In this document: piece after piece, positions 35,036-46,647 of the stretch
Position numbering within the stretch: the stretch's first letter is position 1
Layout: each line of letters starts with the position of its first letter
Assembly (NCBI GenBank): GCA_001801175.1
Contig: MGWZ01000033.1
Coordinates: 31,429 to 90,813, forward strand
DNA length: 59,385 bases
DNA from: Gallionellales bacterium RIFCSPLOWO2_02_FULL_57_47
Lineage (GTDB): Bacteria > Pseudomonadota > Gammaproteobacteria > Burkholderiales > Gallionellaceae
Reading direction: 5' to 3'
Position numbers and translations under genes: made by a program
Notes under the pieces: model-generated
Seen by the model: the letters and a program-made list of their open reading frames with translations, nothing else
Databases searched by the model: none
What the model was told of the DNA's origin: nothing

Positions 35036-35569
35036 CTACACAAGTTGACGTGCCATAGCCACCATAACGTCAGCAAGATAGTCAGTTCGCTGATGTTTTT
35101 CATAGCGCAGGAGCGCCAACCCTTTCAACATCTGCTCTGGTGCATTTGTTAGTAGGTTTCTATGATGCAAAAGCCACCAACCTCGATACGCGTGTAATAC
35201 AGGTACATGCTCTTGCGTAAGCAAAGTATAGGCTTCGACAGCCTCCAGCAGCCAATATTCAGAAGCTTCTGGGTTGAACTCCAGAATTTCCTCTGGGTCA
35301 CGGTCTGCATGCTTAAAAAAATTCTCTGGCGCGCGAAATTTGTTTCTGACTTCTTGATGGTGTTCTGGACTAATGGCCTCATTAAGGAGGTTCTCGAAGA
35401 GAATTGGATGCTTCAGGTCACGATGCTCACATAAATTAACGAGCACATTACGCGCCGCAGCAGCAAGTGTATGGATGGATACAGCATCACCCCAATTAAA
35501 GTAGAGCCGAATTGCAGTCTCAAGCTGCCGCCTCGCCGCGTCCATCTTTGATAAACGCAAATCTGCCAT
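35036..35569 (-). CDS. Orphan alpha-helical protein, unknown function
   Basis: 177 residues, soluble and almost entirely helical, opening MADLRLSKMDAARRQLE with IRLYFNWGDAVSIHTLAAA. I know similar helical proteins only as hypotheticals scattered in proteobacteria; a HEPN-like fold is possible, but no RxxxxH motif is clear. It is visibly AT-richer than the genes around it and is flanked by a REP pair, which suggests acquisition by transfer. It has no operon partner apart from running with hemB upstream. Confidence 0.72.
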   Translation of the reverse strand: MADLRLSKMDAARRQLETAIRLYFNWGDAVSIHTLAAAARNVLVNLCEHRDLKHPILFENLLNEAISPEHHQEVRNKFRAPENFFKHADRDPEEILEFNPEASEYWLLEAVEAYTLLTQEHVPVLHAYRGWWLLHHRNLLTNAPEQMLKGLALLRYEKHQRTDYLADVMVAMARQLV

Positions 35570-35631
35570 AAAAGCCTAATGTGATTTAGCCTGCGTAGGG
35601 CGCAATAACCAACGGGCATTGCGCCGTATGT

Positions 35632-36669
<1,038 letters not shown>

Positions 36670-36737
36670 TCAGTAAATCCTTATCTTACTTGGCGAATGG
36701 CGTGAGTCATTCCACGTTTCTCCTCCCTGAACGTGTA

Positions 36738-36756
36738 TCTTAACGCTATGTTAAGA
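36738..36756. repeat. Perfect 7-bp-stem hairpin TCTTAAC-GCTAT-GTTAAGA
   Basis: It lies 5 bp before the strong terminator hairpin at 36761-36799 in the 273-bp gap between engB and hemB. It could be an operator or part of a structured RNA. Confidence 0.6.
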
Positions 36757-36760
36757 CTTC

Positions 36761-36799
36761 AGTCCCTAGTCTCAATCCCCTTGACTAGGGACTTTTTTT
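36761..36799 (+). terminator. Strong rho-independent terminator with no plus-strand gene
   Basis: An 11-bp perfect stem AGTCCCTAGTC/GACTAGGGACT with an 11-base loop is followed by seven T on the plus strand. The flanking genes hemB and engB are both on the minus strand, so either a short plus-strand RNA ends here or the structure acts otherwise in the hemB leader. No other feature is seen in 36634-36906. Confidence 0.75.
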
Positions 36800-36906
36800 G
36801 TCCACAAAATTCAAATCTCGTCGCCATACTGCGTTGCTCTCGAAAAATCTTGCTTGCATAATTTGTGTATGCGGCGCGGCGATTTTACTCGTGCGCCTTG
36901 TCTGGC

Positions 36907-37518
36907 TTAGAGCTTTGAATTTTGTTCTGCTGTAAACCAGCCGGAGATCACCCCTTCCGCCTCTTCCATGCCGATCTTTTTCAGGCTGGAGAACAACTGC
37001 ACGGTACACTGCGGAAAATGTTCGGCCAGATGTGATTTTATGCGATTCAGGGTCAGTGTGGCCTGCTGGCGGCTGAGTTTGTCCGATTTGGTCAGCAGGA
37101 TATGCACCGGCTTGCCGGTCGGTGCAAACCAGTCCAGCATGTTCTCGTCCATCCCGGTCAGCGGGTGACGGGAATCCATGATCATCACCAGCCCGGCCAG
37201 TTCCTCACGGGTTTGCAGATACTCGCCCAGCAGTTGTTCCCAGTGCCGCTGCACGTCCGGCGGCACCTTGGCGTAGCCGTAACCGGGCAAGTCCACCAGA
37301 AAATTGTTGTCGCCCAGCGAAAAATAGTTGAGGTGCTGGGTGCGTCCCGGCGTTTTGCTGGTGTAGGCCAACCTCACATGGTTGGCCAAAGTATTGATCG
37401 CGCTCGACTTGCCCGCGTTGGAACGCCCGACGAACGCCACTTCCCTGCCGCCGTGTTGCGGCAAATCTTTCAGGTGATTGACGGTGGTGTAGAACGCCGC
37501 CTGCGAAAAGAGTCCCAT
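36907..37518 (-). CDS. engB: Ribosome biogenesis GTPase
   Basis: YihA/YsxC GTPase for 50S assembly, 203 residues from ATG 37518 ([20 protein letters not shown]); the longer frame upstream lies in a REP palindrome. G1 [15 protein letters not shown]2 [14 protein letters not shown]3 LPGYGYAKV and G4 TKSDK are all intact. Confidence 0.96.
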   Translation of the reverse strand: MGLFSQAAFYTTVNHLKDLPQHGGREVAFVGRSNAGKSSAINTLANHVRLAYTSKTPGRTQHLNYFSLGDNNFLVDLPGYGYAKVPPDVQRHWEQLLGEYLQTREELAGLVMIMDSRHPLTGMDENMLDWFAPTGKPVHILLTKSDKLSRQQATLTLNRIKSHLAEHFPQCTVQLFSSLKKIGMEEAEGVISGWFTAEQNSKL

Positions 37519-37534
37519 TACTGACAATAACCAT

Positions 37535-37585
37535 GCAGAGTGCATTTCATGCACCAATAGCAATGTTGCATGAAATGCACCCTAC
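37535..37585. repeat. GTAGGGTGCATTTCATGCA inverted repeat
   Basis: GCAGAGTGCATTTCATGCA and its inverted partner TGCATGAAATGCACCCTAC lie around an ATAGCAATGT-like centre between hemL and engB. A REP-like palindrome with GTAG at one end. Confidence 0.85.
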
Positions 37586-37627
37586 GATATTTCACTTTTG
37601 ATTTAAAAATGGAATTAGAGGCTTCCA

Positions 37628-38897
<1,270 letters not shown>

Positions 38898-38911
<14 letters not shown>

Positions 38912-39566
38912 GTCTGTTTGCCTTGCTCAAATATAGATTGGAAAATTCTCTTGCCGCGCCTTCAATATCGGGCGCAGAAAAAACCGCCGAAATCACCGCC
39001 AGCGCATTTGCGCCCGATTCAAGCAACTGCACACCGTTCTGCGCGGTGATGCCGCCGATCGCCACCAGCGGCACCGCCAGTTCGCGGCGCGCCTGCCGCA
39101 ACAAATCCGGCGTGGCAACTACCGCATCAGGCTTCACTGTGGAAGTAAAGAAGCTGCCGAACGCCACGTAATCGGCGCCTTGCAGCACCGCCTCATGCGC
39201 CAGCGCAAGGCGATTATAGCAAGACACACCGATCAGCCTGCCGCTGCCCAACAGCGCGCGAGTCGTGCTCACACTGCCATCTTCGCCACCCAGATGCACG
39301 CCATCGGCATCTACTTGCTGCGCCAAGGTCGCGTCGTCATTGACGATCAGCGGCACGTCAAATTCGCGCGTCAGTTCGCGCAACGCTTCCGCCTGGAACA
39401 GGCGCAATGCCGCTTCTGCGGCCTTGTTGCGGTACTGTATCACCCGCGCCCCGCCCAGCAATGCCAGGCGCACCTTGCGCAGCAACTCCGCCGTATCGGC
39501 TTCGTCCGGCGTAATTGCATACAAGCCGCAAATTAAATTAATTCGGGCGTTCAGGTTGCTCTTCAT
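38898..39566 (-). CDS. thiE: Thiamine-phosphate synthase
   Basis: Joins HMP-PP and THZ-P to give thiamine phosphate. 222 residues from ATG 39566, which overlaps the thiD end by 29 bp. IQYRNK (equivalent of QxRxK), [21 protein letters not shown] and VAIGGI are visible. No separate TPP riboswitch is seen nearby. Confidence 0.95.
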
Positions 39567-40377
39567 CCTCTTCGCCGCGCGCCCAGAACAAACGGTCCGG
39601 AATGTGCTGCCCCATGCCGGGCCGGAAGCCTGCATTCAGGGTTTGCCAGGTGTACTCCTGCGCTTCCTTGACCGCCTCCGGCACGTCCACGCCCTGCGCC
39701 AGCAGCGCGGCAATCGCGGAGGCCAGCGTACAGCCCGAGCCGTGGTATATCCCGGGCAGGCGCGCCCAGCTATCGCTGCTGATCACGCCACGCTCGCTGT
39801 ACAACGTATTGATGACCTTGGGCGTTTGTTCGTGCGTGCCGGTAATCAGCACATACTCGCAACCCAGACTCAGTATCCGCATCGCGCACTCTTCAAGGGT
39901 AGGGTCGTCCTCCTCGTTGCTCTCATCCAGCGCGAGGCGACGCGCCTCCATGCTGTTCGGCGTTATGATAGTAGTTTGCGGAATCAGCAACTCACGCATC
40001 GCGTCCAGCATGTCGTCATTCGCCAGTTCGTCGCCGCGCCCCGAAGACAGCACCGGATCGAGCACCAGCGGAATGTCGGGATAGTCGGCCAGCACTTCAG
40101 CGATCGCCGCAATATTTTCCACGCTGCCGAGCAGGCCGATCTTGAACGCCGCCACCGGCACATCCTCCAGCATCGCGCGCGCCTGATCCACGACCCATTC
40201 CGGATCGATCGGCAACACATCGTCCACCCCGCTGGTGTCCTGCACGGTGATTGCCGTCACCACCGACAGCGGGTGACAGCCCATGCTGGCAATGGTCAAC
40301 AGGTCAGCCTGCAGACCGGCTCCGCCGCTGGGATCGGTTGCGGCGAAACTCATTACTAACGGGAAGGGTTCGGACAT
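39538..40377 (-). CDS. thiD: Hydroxymethylpyrimidine/phosphomethylpyrimidine kinase
   Basis: Two-step HMP kinase of thiamine synthesis, ribokinase fold. 279 residues with SFAATDPSGGAGLQADL at the N-terminus, DPVLSSGRGDEL, and the anion-hole/catalytic Asp region expected in GSGCTLASAIAALLA; here the usual GTGCT is GSGCT. The C-terminus ends in an acidic tail encoded in the thiE overlap. Divergent from gloA. Confidence 0.95.
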   Translation of the reverse strand: MSEPFPLVMSFAATDPSGGAGLQADLLTIASMGCHPLSVVTAITVQDTSGVDDVLPIDPEWVVDQARAMLEDVPVAAFKIGLLGSVENIAAIAEVLADYPDIPLVLDPVLSSGRGDELANDDMLDAMRELLIPQTTIITPNSMEARRLALDESNEEDDPTLEECAMRILSLGCEYVLITGTHEQTPKVINTLYSERGVISSDSWARLPGIYHGSGCTLASAIAALLAQGVDVPEAVKEAQEYTWQTLNAGFRPGMGQHIPDRLFWARGEEDEEQPERPN

Positions 40378-40389
40378 GATGTGGGCAAT

Positions 40390-40421
40390 GGTAAAATGCG
40401 TTTCCGGGCAGGCATTTTACC
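40390..40421. promoter_or_regulatory. 10-bp perfect inverted repeat between divergent thiD and gloA
   Basis: GGTAAAATGC (40390-40399) and GCATTTTACC (40412-40421) are exact complements around a 12-base centre, 13 bp upstream of the thiD ATG. It could be an operator or provide a -10-like TAAAAT on either strand. Confidence 0.45.
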
Positions 40422-40425
40422 CTAT

Positions 40426-40476
40426 ATGACCTCAACTGCCGAACCCAAAAACAATTTCGAAATGGTGGAACCCTGA
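40426..40476 (+). pseudogene. Possible rubredoxin 3' relic / 16-codon minicistron
   Basis: ATG 40426 opens a 16-codon frame ending NNFEMVEP-stop. Rubredoxins that sit divergent from thiD in Betaproteobacteria typically end in CGARKEDFEMVxx, so the last eight residues fit a rubredoxin tail; the CxxC parts are absent. Its TGA overlaps the gloA ATG (TGATG), so whatever its origin it may now act as a leader cistron for gloA. Confidence 0.5.
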
Positions 40477-40865
40477 TGCGTATCCTGCACACCATGCTGC
40501 GCGTAGCCGACCTGGAGAGATCGCTCGCCTTCTATACCGGGGTTCTCGGCATGAAATTGCTGCGCCGTACCGACTATCCCGAAGGAAAATTTACGCTGGC
40601 CTTTGTCGGCTTTGGCGACGAAGCCAGCAGCGCGGTGATCGAGCTTACCTATAACTGGGGTGTGGAAAAATATGAGCTCGGCAACGCTTTTGGCCACATC
40701 GCGATCGAAGTGGACGATGCATATGCCGCGTGTGAAAAAATAAAATTACTCGGCGGCAAGGTGGTGCGCGAAGCGGGGGCGATGAAACATGGCTCGACGG
40801 TGATTGCGTTTGTGGAAGACCCGGATGGGTACAAGATTGAACTGATTCAGAGGAAAGCGGGATAA
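40476..40865 (+). CDS. gloA: Lactoylglutathione lyase (glyoxalase I)
   Basis: Converts the methylglyoxal-glutathione hemithioacetal to S-lactoylglutathione. 129 residues. The first metal His is in [10 protein letters not shown], then [22 protein letters not shown] (Glu), [10 protein letters not shown] (His) and [12 protein letters not shown] (Glu). A full, normal-length, nickel/zinc-type enzyme. Confidence 0.96.
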   Translation: MRILHTMLRVADLERSLAFYTGVLGMKLLRRTDYPEGKFTLAFVGFGDEASSAVIELTYNWGVEKYELGNAFGHIAIEVDDAYAACEKIKLLGGKVVREAGAMKHGSTVIAFVEDPDGYKIELIQRKAG

Positions 40866-40975
40866 GGCAGATTCGCCGTGAGCAGCCCGGCGCAGTTGCC
40901 TTTCCCCTTGTAATTCCATTGCTACTTTAAAAGTGCAACAATTCGCAGGTCGGGGTGTGCCCGGCAGCTTGATCC

Positions 40976-40996
40976 GGCGGGTGTAACCCGCCCTAC
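40976..40996. repeat. Single REP unit GGCGGGTGTAACCCGCCCTAC
   Basis: One unit of the GTAGGGCGGGT family (reverse orientation) between gloA and rsmA. Same family as 22185-22271 and 50049-50144. Confidence 0.88.
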
Positions 40997-41041
40997 AAAA
41001 TGCATGCTTAATCTGGAATTGGGATAAGACAAATACAGGTG

Positions 41042-41857
41042 CTACACCCTCTCATCCAGATAATTCGCCACCCTGGCAAACTCTGCCACGCCGAGATTCT
41101 CGGCGCGCAGCTGCGCATCAATCCCCAGTTTCTCAAAATCCGCTTCAGCCAAATAACCGCGCAGCGTGTTGCGCAATGTTTTGCGGCGTTGCCCGAACGC
41201 TGTCCTGACGATCGCGGCGAACAGCTTTTCGTTGCGCACGATAATTTTGCTGGCAGGCAACGGGGTCATGCGCACGATGGCGGAATCCACCTTGGGCGCT
41301 GGACGAAAGGATTCGGGCGGAACATCGAGCAGCTTTTCCATGAAAAATCGATACTGCAGCATCACCGACAACCGCCCGTATTCGGGCGTTGACGGTGCGG
41401 CGACCATGCGCTCGACCACTTCGTTTTGCAACATGAAGTGCATGTCTTTTATGCGCTCGGCATAGGCGGCGAAATGAAACAGCAACGGCGAGGAAATATT
41501 GTAGGGCAGGTTGCCGACGATGCGCAGCGACACCGGAAGCGTTGCGAAATCGAACTCCAGCGCGTCGCCGGCATGGATGGTCAATTTCGGCTTTGAATTG
41601 GCACCCCCCTTAAAATCTGGGTTGGGGGGATTGTCCTGCGGGTATTCATTCTTTAATCGCGCGATGATATCGCGGTCGATTTCCACCACGTGCAGGTGAT
41701 TTAACCGCTTCAACAGCGGTCTGGTCAGCGCACCCAGGCCGGGCCCGATCTCGACCATGTTATCGGCCGGTTCGGGATGAATCGCGCCGATGATATCTGC
41801 GATGATCTGCTCGTCGACCAGGAAATTCTGGCCGAATTTTTTCTTGGCTTTATGCAC
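41042..41857 (-). CDS. rsmA: 16S rRNA (adenine-1518/1519-N6)-dimethyltransferase
   Basis: KsgA, dimethylates A1518 and A1519. Motifs [21 protein letters not shown] and NLPYNIS are present. The GTG at 41857 ([10 protein letters not shown]), overlapping the pdxA stop as GTGCATAA, is the likely start (271 aa); an in-frame ATG at 41887 would add ten residues. About 15 residues ([17 protein letters not shown]) between the [11 protein letters not shown] and [11 protein letters not shown] segments are encoded by a CCCCCC/GGGGGG-type dispersed repeat (41601-41630), an in-frame insertion. Confidence 0.95.
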   Translation of the reverse strand: MHKAKKKFGQNFLVDEQIIADIIGAIHPEPADNMVEIGPGLGALTRPLLKRLNHLHVVEIDRDIIARLKNEYPQDNPPNPDFKGGANSKPKLTIHAGDALEFDFATLPVSLRIVGNLPYNISSPLLFHFAAYAERIKDMHFMLQNEVVERMVAAPSTPEYGRLSVMLQYRFFMEKLLDVPPESFRPAPKVDSAIVRMTPLPASKIIVRNEKLFAAIVRTAFGQRRKTLRNTLRGYLAEADFEKLGIDAQLRAENLGVAEFARVANYLDERV

Positions 41858-42926
41858 GATACATTTGTTCGTTGTACGCCAGCTCATATTTTGCCATTTG
41901 GGCCGCGAGCCTGATCGCCTCCAGCAGGCTGCCGCTATCGGCCTTTCCGGTTCCCGCCAGATCCAGCGCCGTGCCGTGATCCACCGAGGTGCGGATGATG
42001 GGCAGGCCCAGCGTGACGTTCACGCCATGACCAAAGCTGGCGTGCTTCAGCACCGGCAGACCCTGATCGTGATACATCGACAAGACGCAGTCGCACTGCG
42101 CCAGCCTGTGCGGCGTGAACAGCGTATCGGCAGGCAGCGGCGCGCTGACGTTGAAACCCTCGGCACGCAATTTGTCGAGCACCGGGATCATCACCTCGAT
42201 TTCCTCGCGCCCCAGATAGCCGCCTTCGCCTGCATGGGGATTCAATCCCGCCACCAGGATACGAGGCTGCGCGATACCGAAGCGATTTTGCAGATCGCGC
42301 CGGATGATGCGCAGCACGTTTTCCAATAATGAGGGTGTGATTGCGGCAGGCACCTCTTTCAAAGGAAGGTGAGTGGTGGCGAGAGCCACACGCATCCCGC
42401 CGCCGACCAGCATCATTACCACCAGTTTTGTATTCGTTTGTTCGGCGAGGAATTCGGTATGTCCGGTAAAGGGAATGCCCGCATCGTTGATGATACCTTT
42501 GTGTACCGGCGCGGTGACCATGGCGGAAAACTCGCCGCGTCCCTGTTCATTACCGATGCAACCTTGCACCGCGCGTCTCAGCGTCGCCAGAACATATTCG
42601 CTATTGGCGGCATCCAGCACGCCGGCATGGCAGGGAGCGGCGAGCGGGATATGGATTACTGGCAGTGAGTGGGGAGCGGGGAGTGTAAAGTGGGGAGAAG
42701 CAGGCACATATCCACTTCCCACTCCCCGCTTCCCGCTTCCCACATCGTGCACTTGCAGTGCTATGCCGAGTTGTCTGGCGCGTTGCAGCAGCAGATTTTT
42801 ATCGGCAACGACGACGAACGGAAAAACCGGCGGCGTAACCGCTAGCTGTACGCACAGGTCTGGTCCTATCCCCGCCGGTTCGCCGGCAGTAATAACCATG
42901 GGCGCCGCAAGCACAGCAGTGTTCAC
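41850..42926 (-). CDS. pdxA: 4-hydroxythreonine-4-phosphate dehydrogenase
   Basis: NAD-dependent step of PLP synthesis. 358 residues. [38 protein letters not shown] (metal His) and [13 protein letters not shown] are intact. Roughly 25 extra residues (about 63-88, [20 protein letters not shown] onward) come from a low-complexity GGGGAGTGGGAAG/CTTCCCACTCCCC inverted repeat at 42668-42745, inserted in frame. Overlaps surA by 4 bp. Confidence 0.95.
   Translation of the reverse strand: MNTAVLAAPMVITAGEPAGIGPDLCVQLAVTPPVFPFVVVADKNLLLQRARQLGIALQVHDVGSGKRGVGSGYVPASPHFTLPAPHSLPVIHIPLAAPCHAGVLDAANSEYVLATLRRAVQGCIGNEQGRGEFSAMVTAPVHKGIINDAGIPFTGHTEFLAEQTNTKLVVMMLVGGGMRVALATTHLPLKEVPAAITPSLLENVLRIIRRDLQNRFGIAQPRILVAGLNPHAGEGGYLGREEIEVMIPVLDKLRAEGFNVSAPLPADTLFTPHRLAQCDCVLSMYHDQGLPVLKHASFGHGVNVTLGLPIIRTSVDHGTALDLAGTGKADSGSLLEAIRLAAQMAKYELAYNEQMYRA
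42668..42745. repeat. GGGGAGTGGGAAG inverted repeat inside pdxA
   Basis: GTGGGGAGCGGGGAGTG facing CACTCCCCGCTTCCCGC-type units, inside the pdxA reading frame; translates to a Gly/Ser/Pro-rich loop. Confidence 0.8.
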
Positions 42927-44350
42927 TGGCTGTCTTTTACGTCGAGGCGGTATTCCACAAACGCGCGGTCGCGCAACTGGCGCAACCAGTCCTGATACAA
43001 CTCGTCCGACTTGAACGTGCCTATGGATATACGCGCCTGCTGGCGCTTCTGTTGCTCGCTGACATCGGTGTTGCGCCGCTCCAGTACCTGTATCAAATGC
43101 CAGCCGAATTGCGTTTGTACCGCGCCCATCATGCCGGGTTGCAGCTTGTTCATTGTCCCTTCAAATTCCGACACTGTCTGCCCCGGTGACAGCCAATCCA
43201 GATCTCCACCCTGTTGTGCGCTGCCATCCTGCGAATAGCGCTTGGCTTGTTCGGCAAAATCCGCACCCGCCTCGATGCGCTCCTTGATCTCCATCAGACG
43301 CCTTTTGGCCTCGCTTTCCGAAACGATCTCGCTGGTCTTGATCAGGATATGCCGCGCATGGGTCTGGGAAATTACCACCGGCGCATTGCCGCTGCGTTTC
43401 TCAACCAGCTTGATAATGTGGAAACCGCTCGGGCTGCGTAACACGGCAGAAACCTGCCCCGGCTGTAATTCCTGCAATTCGTTCAGAAAAAGCGGCGGAA
43501 GGTTGTCACTGGGCCGCCAACCCAGATCGCCTCCTTTCAGCGCGTCCCTGGCATCGGAAACGCCAGCCGCGACCTGGGCGAAATCCGCACCGTTCTTCAA
43601 TTGTTTCAGCGCCTGTTCGGCTTTGTCGCGTGCAGCCTGTATTTTTTCCGCGCTGGCCTGTTCCGGCACCACCACCAGAATGTGCGCAAGATGGAACTCA
43701 TCTCCGGCGCCACCCATCTTGTCTTTGTTGGCCAGATAGTTGTCAACCTCGCTGTCGCTGATGATGAGCTTGCTGTCCACTTCACGCTCGCGCAGCCGCG
43801 TGGAAATAATCTCACTGCGAATTTCCTCGCGGAACTTCCTGAAGTCCACACCTTCCGCTTCCAGCTTGGCGCGAAATTCAGCCGATGTCGGAAACTTGTT
43901 TTGTTGTGCGATGCGTGTTATCGCCATATCCAGCTGCGTATCGTCCACGCGCATGCCGCTTTCATTCGCATACTGCGCCTGCAGCATGTCGTTGATCATG
44001 CGTTCGAGAATCTGCCGCTCCAGCACCTCGGCGTCAGGCAGCGGGGTGCGCTGTTTCTGCAGCTGGCGCACTACGGTACGCACCTGTTCATCCAGTTCGT
44101 AACGGGTAATCACATCATCGTTAACCACCGCAACCACTGCATCAAGAACCCCTGCTTGTTGTTGCGGATCGATGGGCGGCAGTACATTTTTAGCCGGCGA
44201 TGGTGTCAACTCCGCACCCCGGTCGCCGGGGGTTTGATTGCCTGGCTTCGTTACGGCCTTCCCGATCTTGGGCGAAGACGCATCGGCACCGTATGCCGAT
44301 TGCACCACGAGCAACGCACCACACATCAACAGTTTTTTTATTTGCATCAT
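42923..44350 (-). CDS. surA: Periplasmic chaperone / peptidyl-prolyl isomerase
   Basis: Escorts outer-membrane proteins. 475 residues with a signal peptide ending QSAYGAD, an N-terminal SurA chaperone domain, and two parvulin domains (first around FHLAHILVVVPEQA, second around THARHILIKTSE). Lies between lptD and pdxA, 12 bp after lptD; the classical lptD-surA-pdxA-rsmA order. Confidence 0.97.
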   Translation of the reverse strand: MMQIKKLLMCGALLVVQSAYGADASSPKIGKAVTKPGNQTPGDRGAELTPSPAKNVLPPIDPQQQAGVLDAVVAVVNDDVITRYELDEQVRTVVRQLQKQRTPLPDAEVLERQILERMINDMLQAQYANESGMRVDDTQLDMAITRIAQQNKFPTSAEFRAKLEAEGVDFRKFREEIRSEIISTRLREREVDSKLIISDSEVDNYLANKDKMGGAGDEFHLAHILVVVPEQASAEKIQAARDKAEQALKQLKNGADFAQVAAGVSDARDALKGGDLGWRPSDNLPPLFLNELQELQPGQVSAVLRSPSGFHIIKLVEKRSGNAPVVISQTHARHILIKTSEIVSESEAKRRLMEIKERIEAGADFAEQAKRYSQDGSAQQGGDLDWLSPGQTVSEFEGTMNKLQPGMMGAVQTQFGWHLIQVLERRNTDVSEQQKRQQARISIGTFKSDELYQDWLRQLRDRAFVEYRLDVKDSQ

Positions 44351-44362
44351 TTTCTTTCGTAA

Positions 44363-46579
44363 TCAGGGTAAAGGCTGCGTGGTTTTTTCGGCAGATTTGA
44401 CGTTCGTTTTTGCATAGCCTGGCACGCTTTGCTTGAGCAAACTCAAAGGATCAGCGCCTACCTTAATAAAATCGTTCAGCTCGAGTTGGACAAAGAATCC
44501 CGTATTGGATTGTTGCGTGGCGGTGGCAAAATGCTGTGCGACGAGACGCAGTGTCCAACAGCTCTGATTATACTCAAGCCCCGCAATCGCCTCCAAAGTC
44601 CGGTCATCCTGCAGCGAATAGTCCCAGCGGCCCACCGCATGCCAGCGTCCGGTAAGCGGCCATTGCGAGGAAACGTCGACCTGACGCAGTGCATTGCGCA
44701 TGAAGCGGTACCCCAAATTAAAGACCTTGCCGGCTTCCGGGCGGTAACGCGCCGCGATGTTATAACGTTGCGCATGCGACTGATTCGGGTCAAATTGAAA
44801 CTCGCTGTCCACCGACCAGGCATCGGTGATCCGCCCCGCAGCCGCCAGCAGAATATCCGACTTGTTGATTGTCGTTGTCGGCGTGATCAGATTCACCCGG
44901 GGCGTTTTGAAACTGAAACGCTCACCCACCGTCACCTTCAGGCGCTCCATGCCGTTTACGCGCTCAAGCAGGCGCGATGTCATCGCCAGTGTGACATGAT
45001 CGGCATCGCCGAAGCGATCACTGCCAAAAAAGCGATTCTCGGTGAACATCTGGGTAAAACTGAAATCGGCCTGCGCAGTGTCAAAGTTGGGCAGTAAGTC
45101 CTGATTTCGGTATGGCACATAGACATAAAAAACGCGCGGCTCGAAAGTTTGCAGATAATCTCCGCCAAACATGTTTGAGTCGCGCTCGAATGCTATTCCA
45201 CTGTCGATACTATAAACCGGCAACACGCGCGCAGCGTTCTGCAACGCCGTGACATTATTTGCCCCCATCACATATTTGGTGCCGTGCAACGCGACCTTGG
45301 GTGTGATGTAAACGGCTGAATCATCCAGCAGCGGATAACTTATGCTGGGGTATATCACCAGGCGCCTGCCGTTCACCGCAGTTGGATGACTGAAACTCAC
45401 GAATTCACCGGCAAGATTGAATGTCGCGGCGGAAACACTCTGCTGCGCGTCAAGCGTCACTTGCGGCAGACGCGCGTACGGCACGGCGATGGGCGCGGCA
45501 GGGTCCTGCAAAGTCTGATAGCGTTGCACTCGCGCAACCGCGTTCCATGAGCCCGAGTTGAATTTCAGGCCACCCTCCTGCAGCAGGTTGGCTTGGGAAG
45601 TGGCATTCACGGCATTTCCCAGATCGCGAAAATAGGCATCATCCGCAACACGGTTGTAATTAACGAAGCCGGCAAAGCCGTCCGCCAGCATCTGGTCATG
45701 CTTCAGAGCAAACCGCGCCCGATCGCGGTCTGCCACTTTATCGTTGGGCAGCACGTCGACATGCAGTTCGCCGCCATAATCGCGCCCCAAATAGCGGTAT
45801 TCGTTGTTCAGCATCAGGCCGCGCTTCAGCATGATGCGCGGTGCAAAGGTCGCGTCCTGATTCGCCGCAATATTCCAGTAATAGGGCAGTGTTACTTCCG
45901 TTCCGCCCTGGCTTGTGCCGCCAAAAACCGGCGCCAGAAAACCCGATTTGCGCTGGTCGTTAAGCGGAAAATCCATCCAGGGCGTGTACAGAATCGGCAC
46001 GCCCTTGAACTCAACCGTCGCATGACGCGCCACGCCGATCATCCGGTCCCGATCCAGCTCCAGCATGCCCATTTTCATCATCCAGTCATCATTCCCCGCG
46101 GGACAGGTGGTGTAGGTGGCATTGTCAAGGCTGAAGTGCTCGCGATCCTGGATGCGCAGCGCATCCGCAGAACCACGAGCCTCATTTGCTTCCAGATAAA
46201 ACTGCGGTTGTTCCATCCTGCCGGCGCTATTGCCCAGATTGAACAGGAGGTGCGGCCCGCTCATCGTATTGCCATCCTGTTTCAATATTACCGATCCCCG
46301 CGCATCCAGATCCTGCGAGCGTTGCTGATAGAGAAACCGGTCTGCACTGATAGACTGTCCGTTTTGTCGTAGAGTCGCATTGCCGGTCGCCTCGATTTGG
46401 TCATCCTTTTTCCCCGACAAGCTGTCTGCCTCAATGATGGCCGGCCCGTTCTGGTCAGCCTCGACGCTGCCTCTGGTGGCGGTATCAAGTCGAACCGCGG
46501 TCGTGCCCGTATCCGCACAAGAGTCATGCGCAAGGCAACACAGCGAGAAAATAACCAGGGAATTGAGACGAAACCGCAT
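44363..46579 (-). CDS. lptD: LPS-assembly protein
   Basis: Outer-membrane beta-barrel that inserts LPS with LptE. 738 residues: signal peptide, N-terminal OstA/beta-jellyroll (IEATGNATLRQNGQSISAD; LDARGSVILKQDGNTM), then a long barrel domain with alternating aromatic strands. The disulfide cysteine pattern is sparse (CPAGNDDW and C-terminal CWTLRLVAQ). First gene of its four-gene unit. Confidence 0.96.
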   Translation of the reverse strand: MRFRLNSLVIFSLCCLAHDSCADTGTTAVRLDTATRGSVEADQNGPAIIEADSLSGKKDDQIEATGNATLRQNGQSISADRFLYQQRSQDLDARGSVILKQDGNTMSGPHLLFNLGNSAGRMEQPQFYLEANEARGSADALRIQDREHFSLDNATYTTCPAGNDDWMMKMGMLELDRDRMIGVARHATVEFKGVPILYTPWMDFPLNDQRKSGFLAPVFGGTSQGGTEVTLPYYWNIAANQDATFAPRIMLKRGLMLNNEYRYLGRDYGGELHVDVLPNDKVADRDRARFALKHDQMLADGFAGFVNYNRVADDAYFRDLGNAVNATSQANLLQEGGLKFNSGSWNAVARVQRYQTLQDPAAPIAVPYARLPQVTLDAQQSVSAATFNLAGEFVSFSHPTAVNGRRLVIYPSISYPLLDDSAVYITPKVALHGTKYVMGANNVTALQNAARVLPVYSIDSGIAFERDSNMFGGDYLQTFEPRVFYVYVPYRNQDLLPNFDTAQADFSFTQMFTENRFFGSDRFGDADHVTLAMTSRLLERVNGMERLKVTVGERFSFKTPRVNLITPTTTINKSDILLAAAGRITDAWSVDSEFQFDPNQSHAQRYNIAARYRPEAGKVFNLGYRFMRNALRQVDVSSQWPLTGRWHAVGRWDYSLQDDRTLEAIAGLEYNQSCWTLRLVAQHFATATQQSNTGFFVQLELNDFIKVGADPLSLLKQSVPGYAKTNVKSAEKTTQPLP

Positions 46580-46647
46580 AACGCGCAGCGAGTAGTAAGA
46601 TGATAAACTTTCGCAAGTTTACCATTAACCCCGTTGAAAAGCCCTTT

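Noticed and set aside
40378-40475. TPP riboswitch upstream of thiD
   Set aside because: The 98-bp gap lacks the CTGAGA-type thi-box, and the space is taken up by the palindrome and the small ORF.
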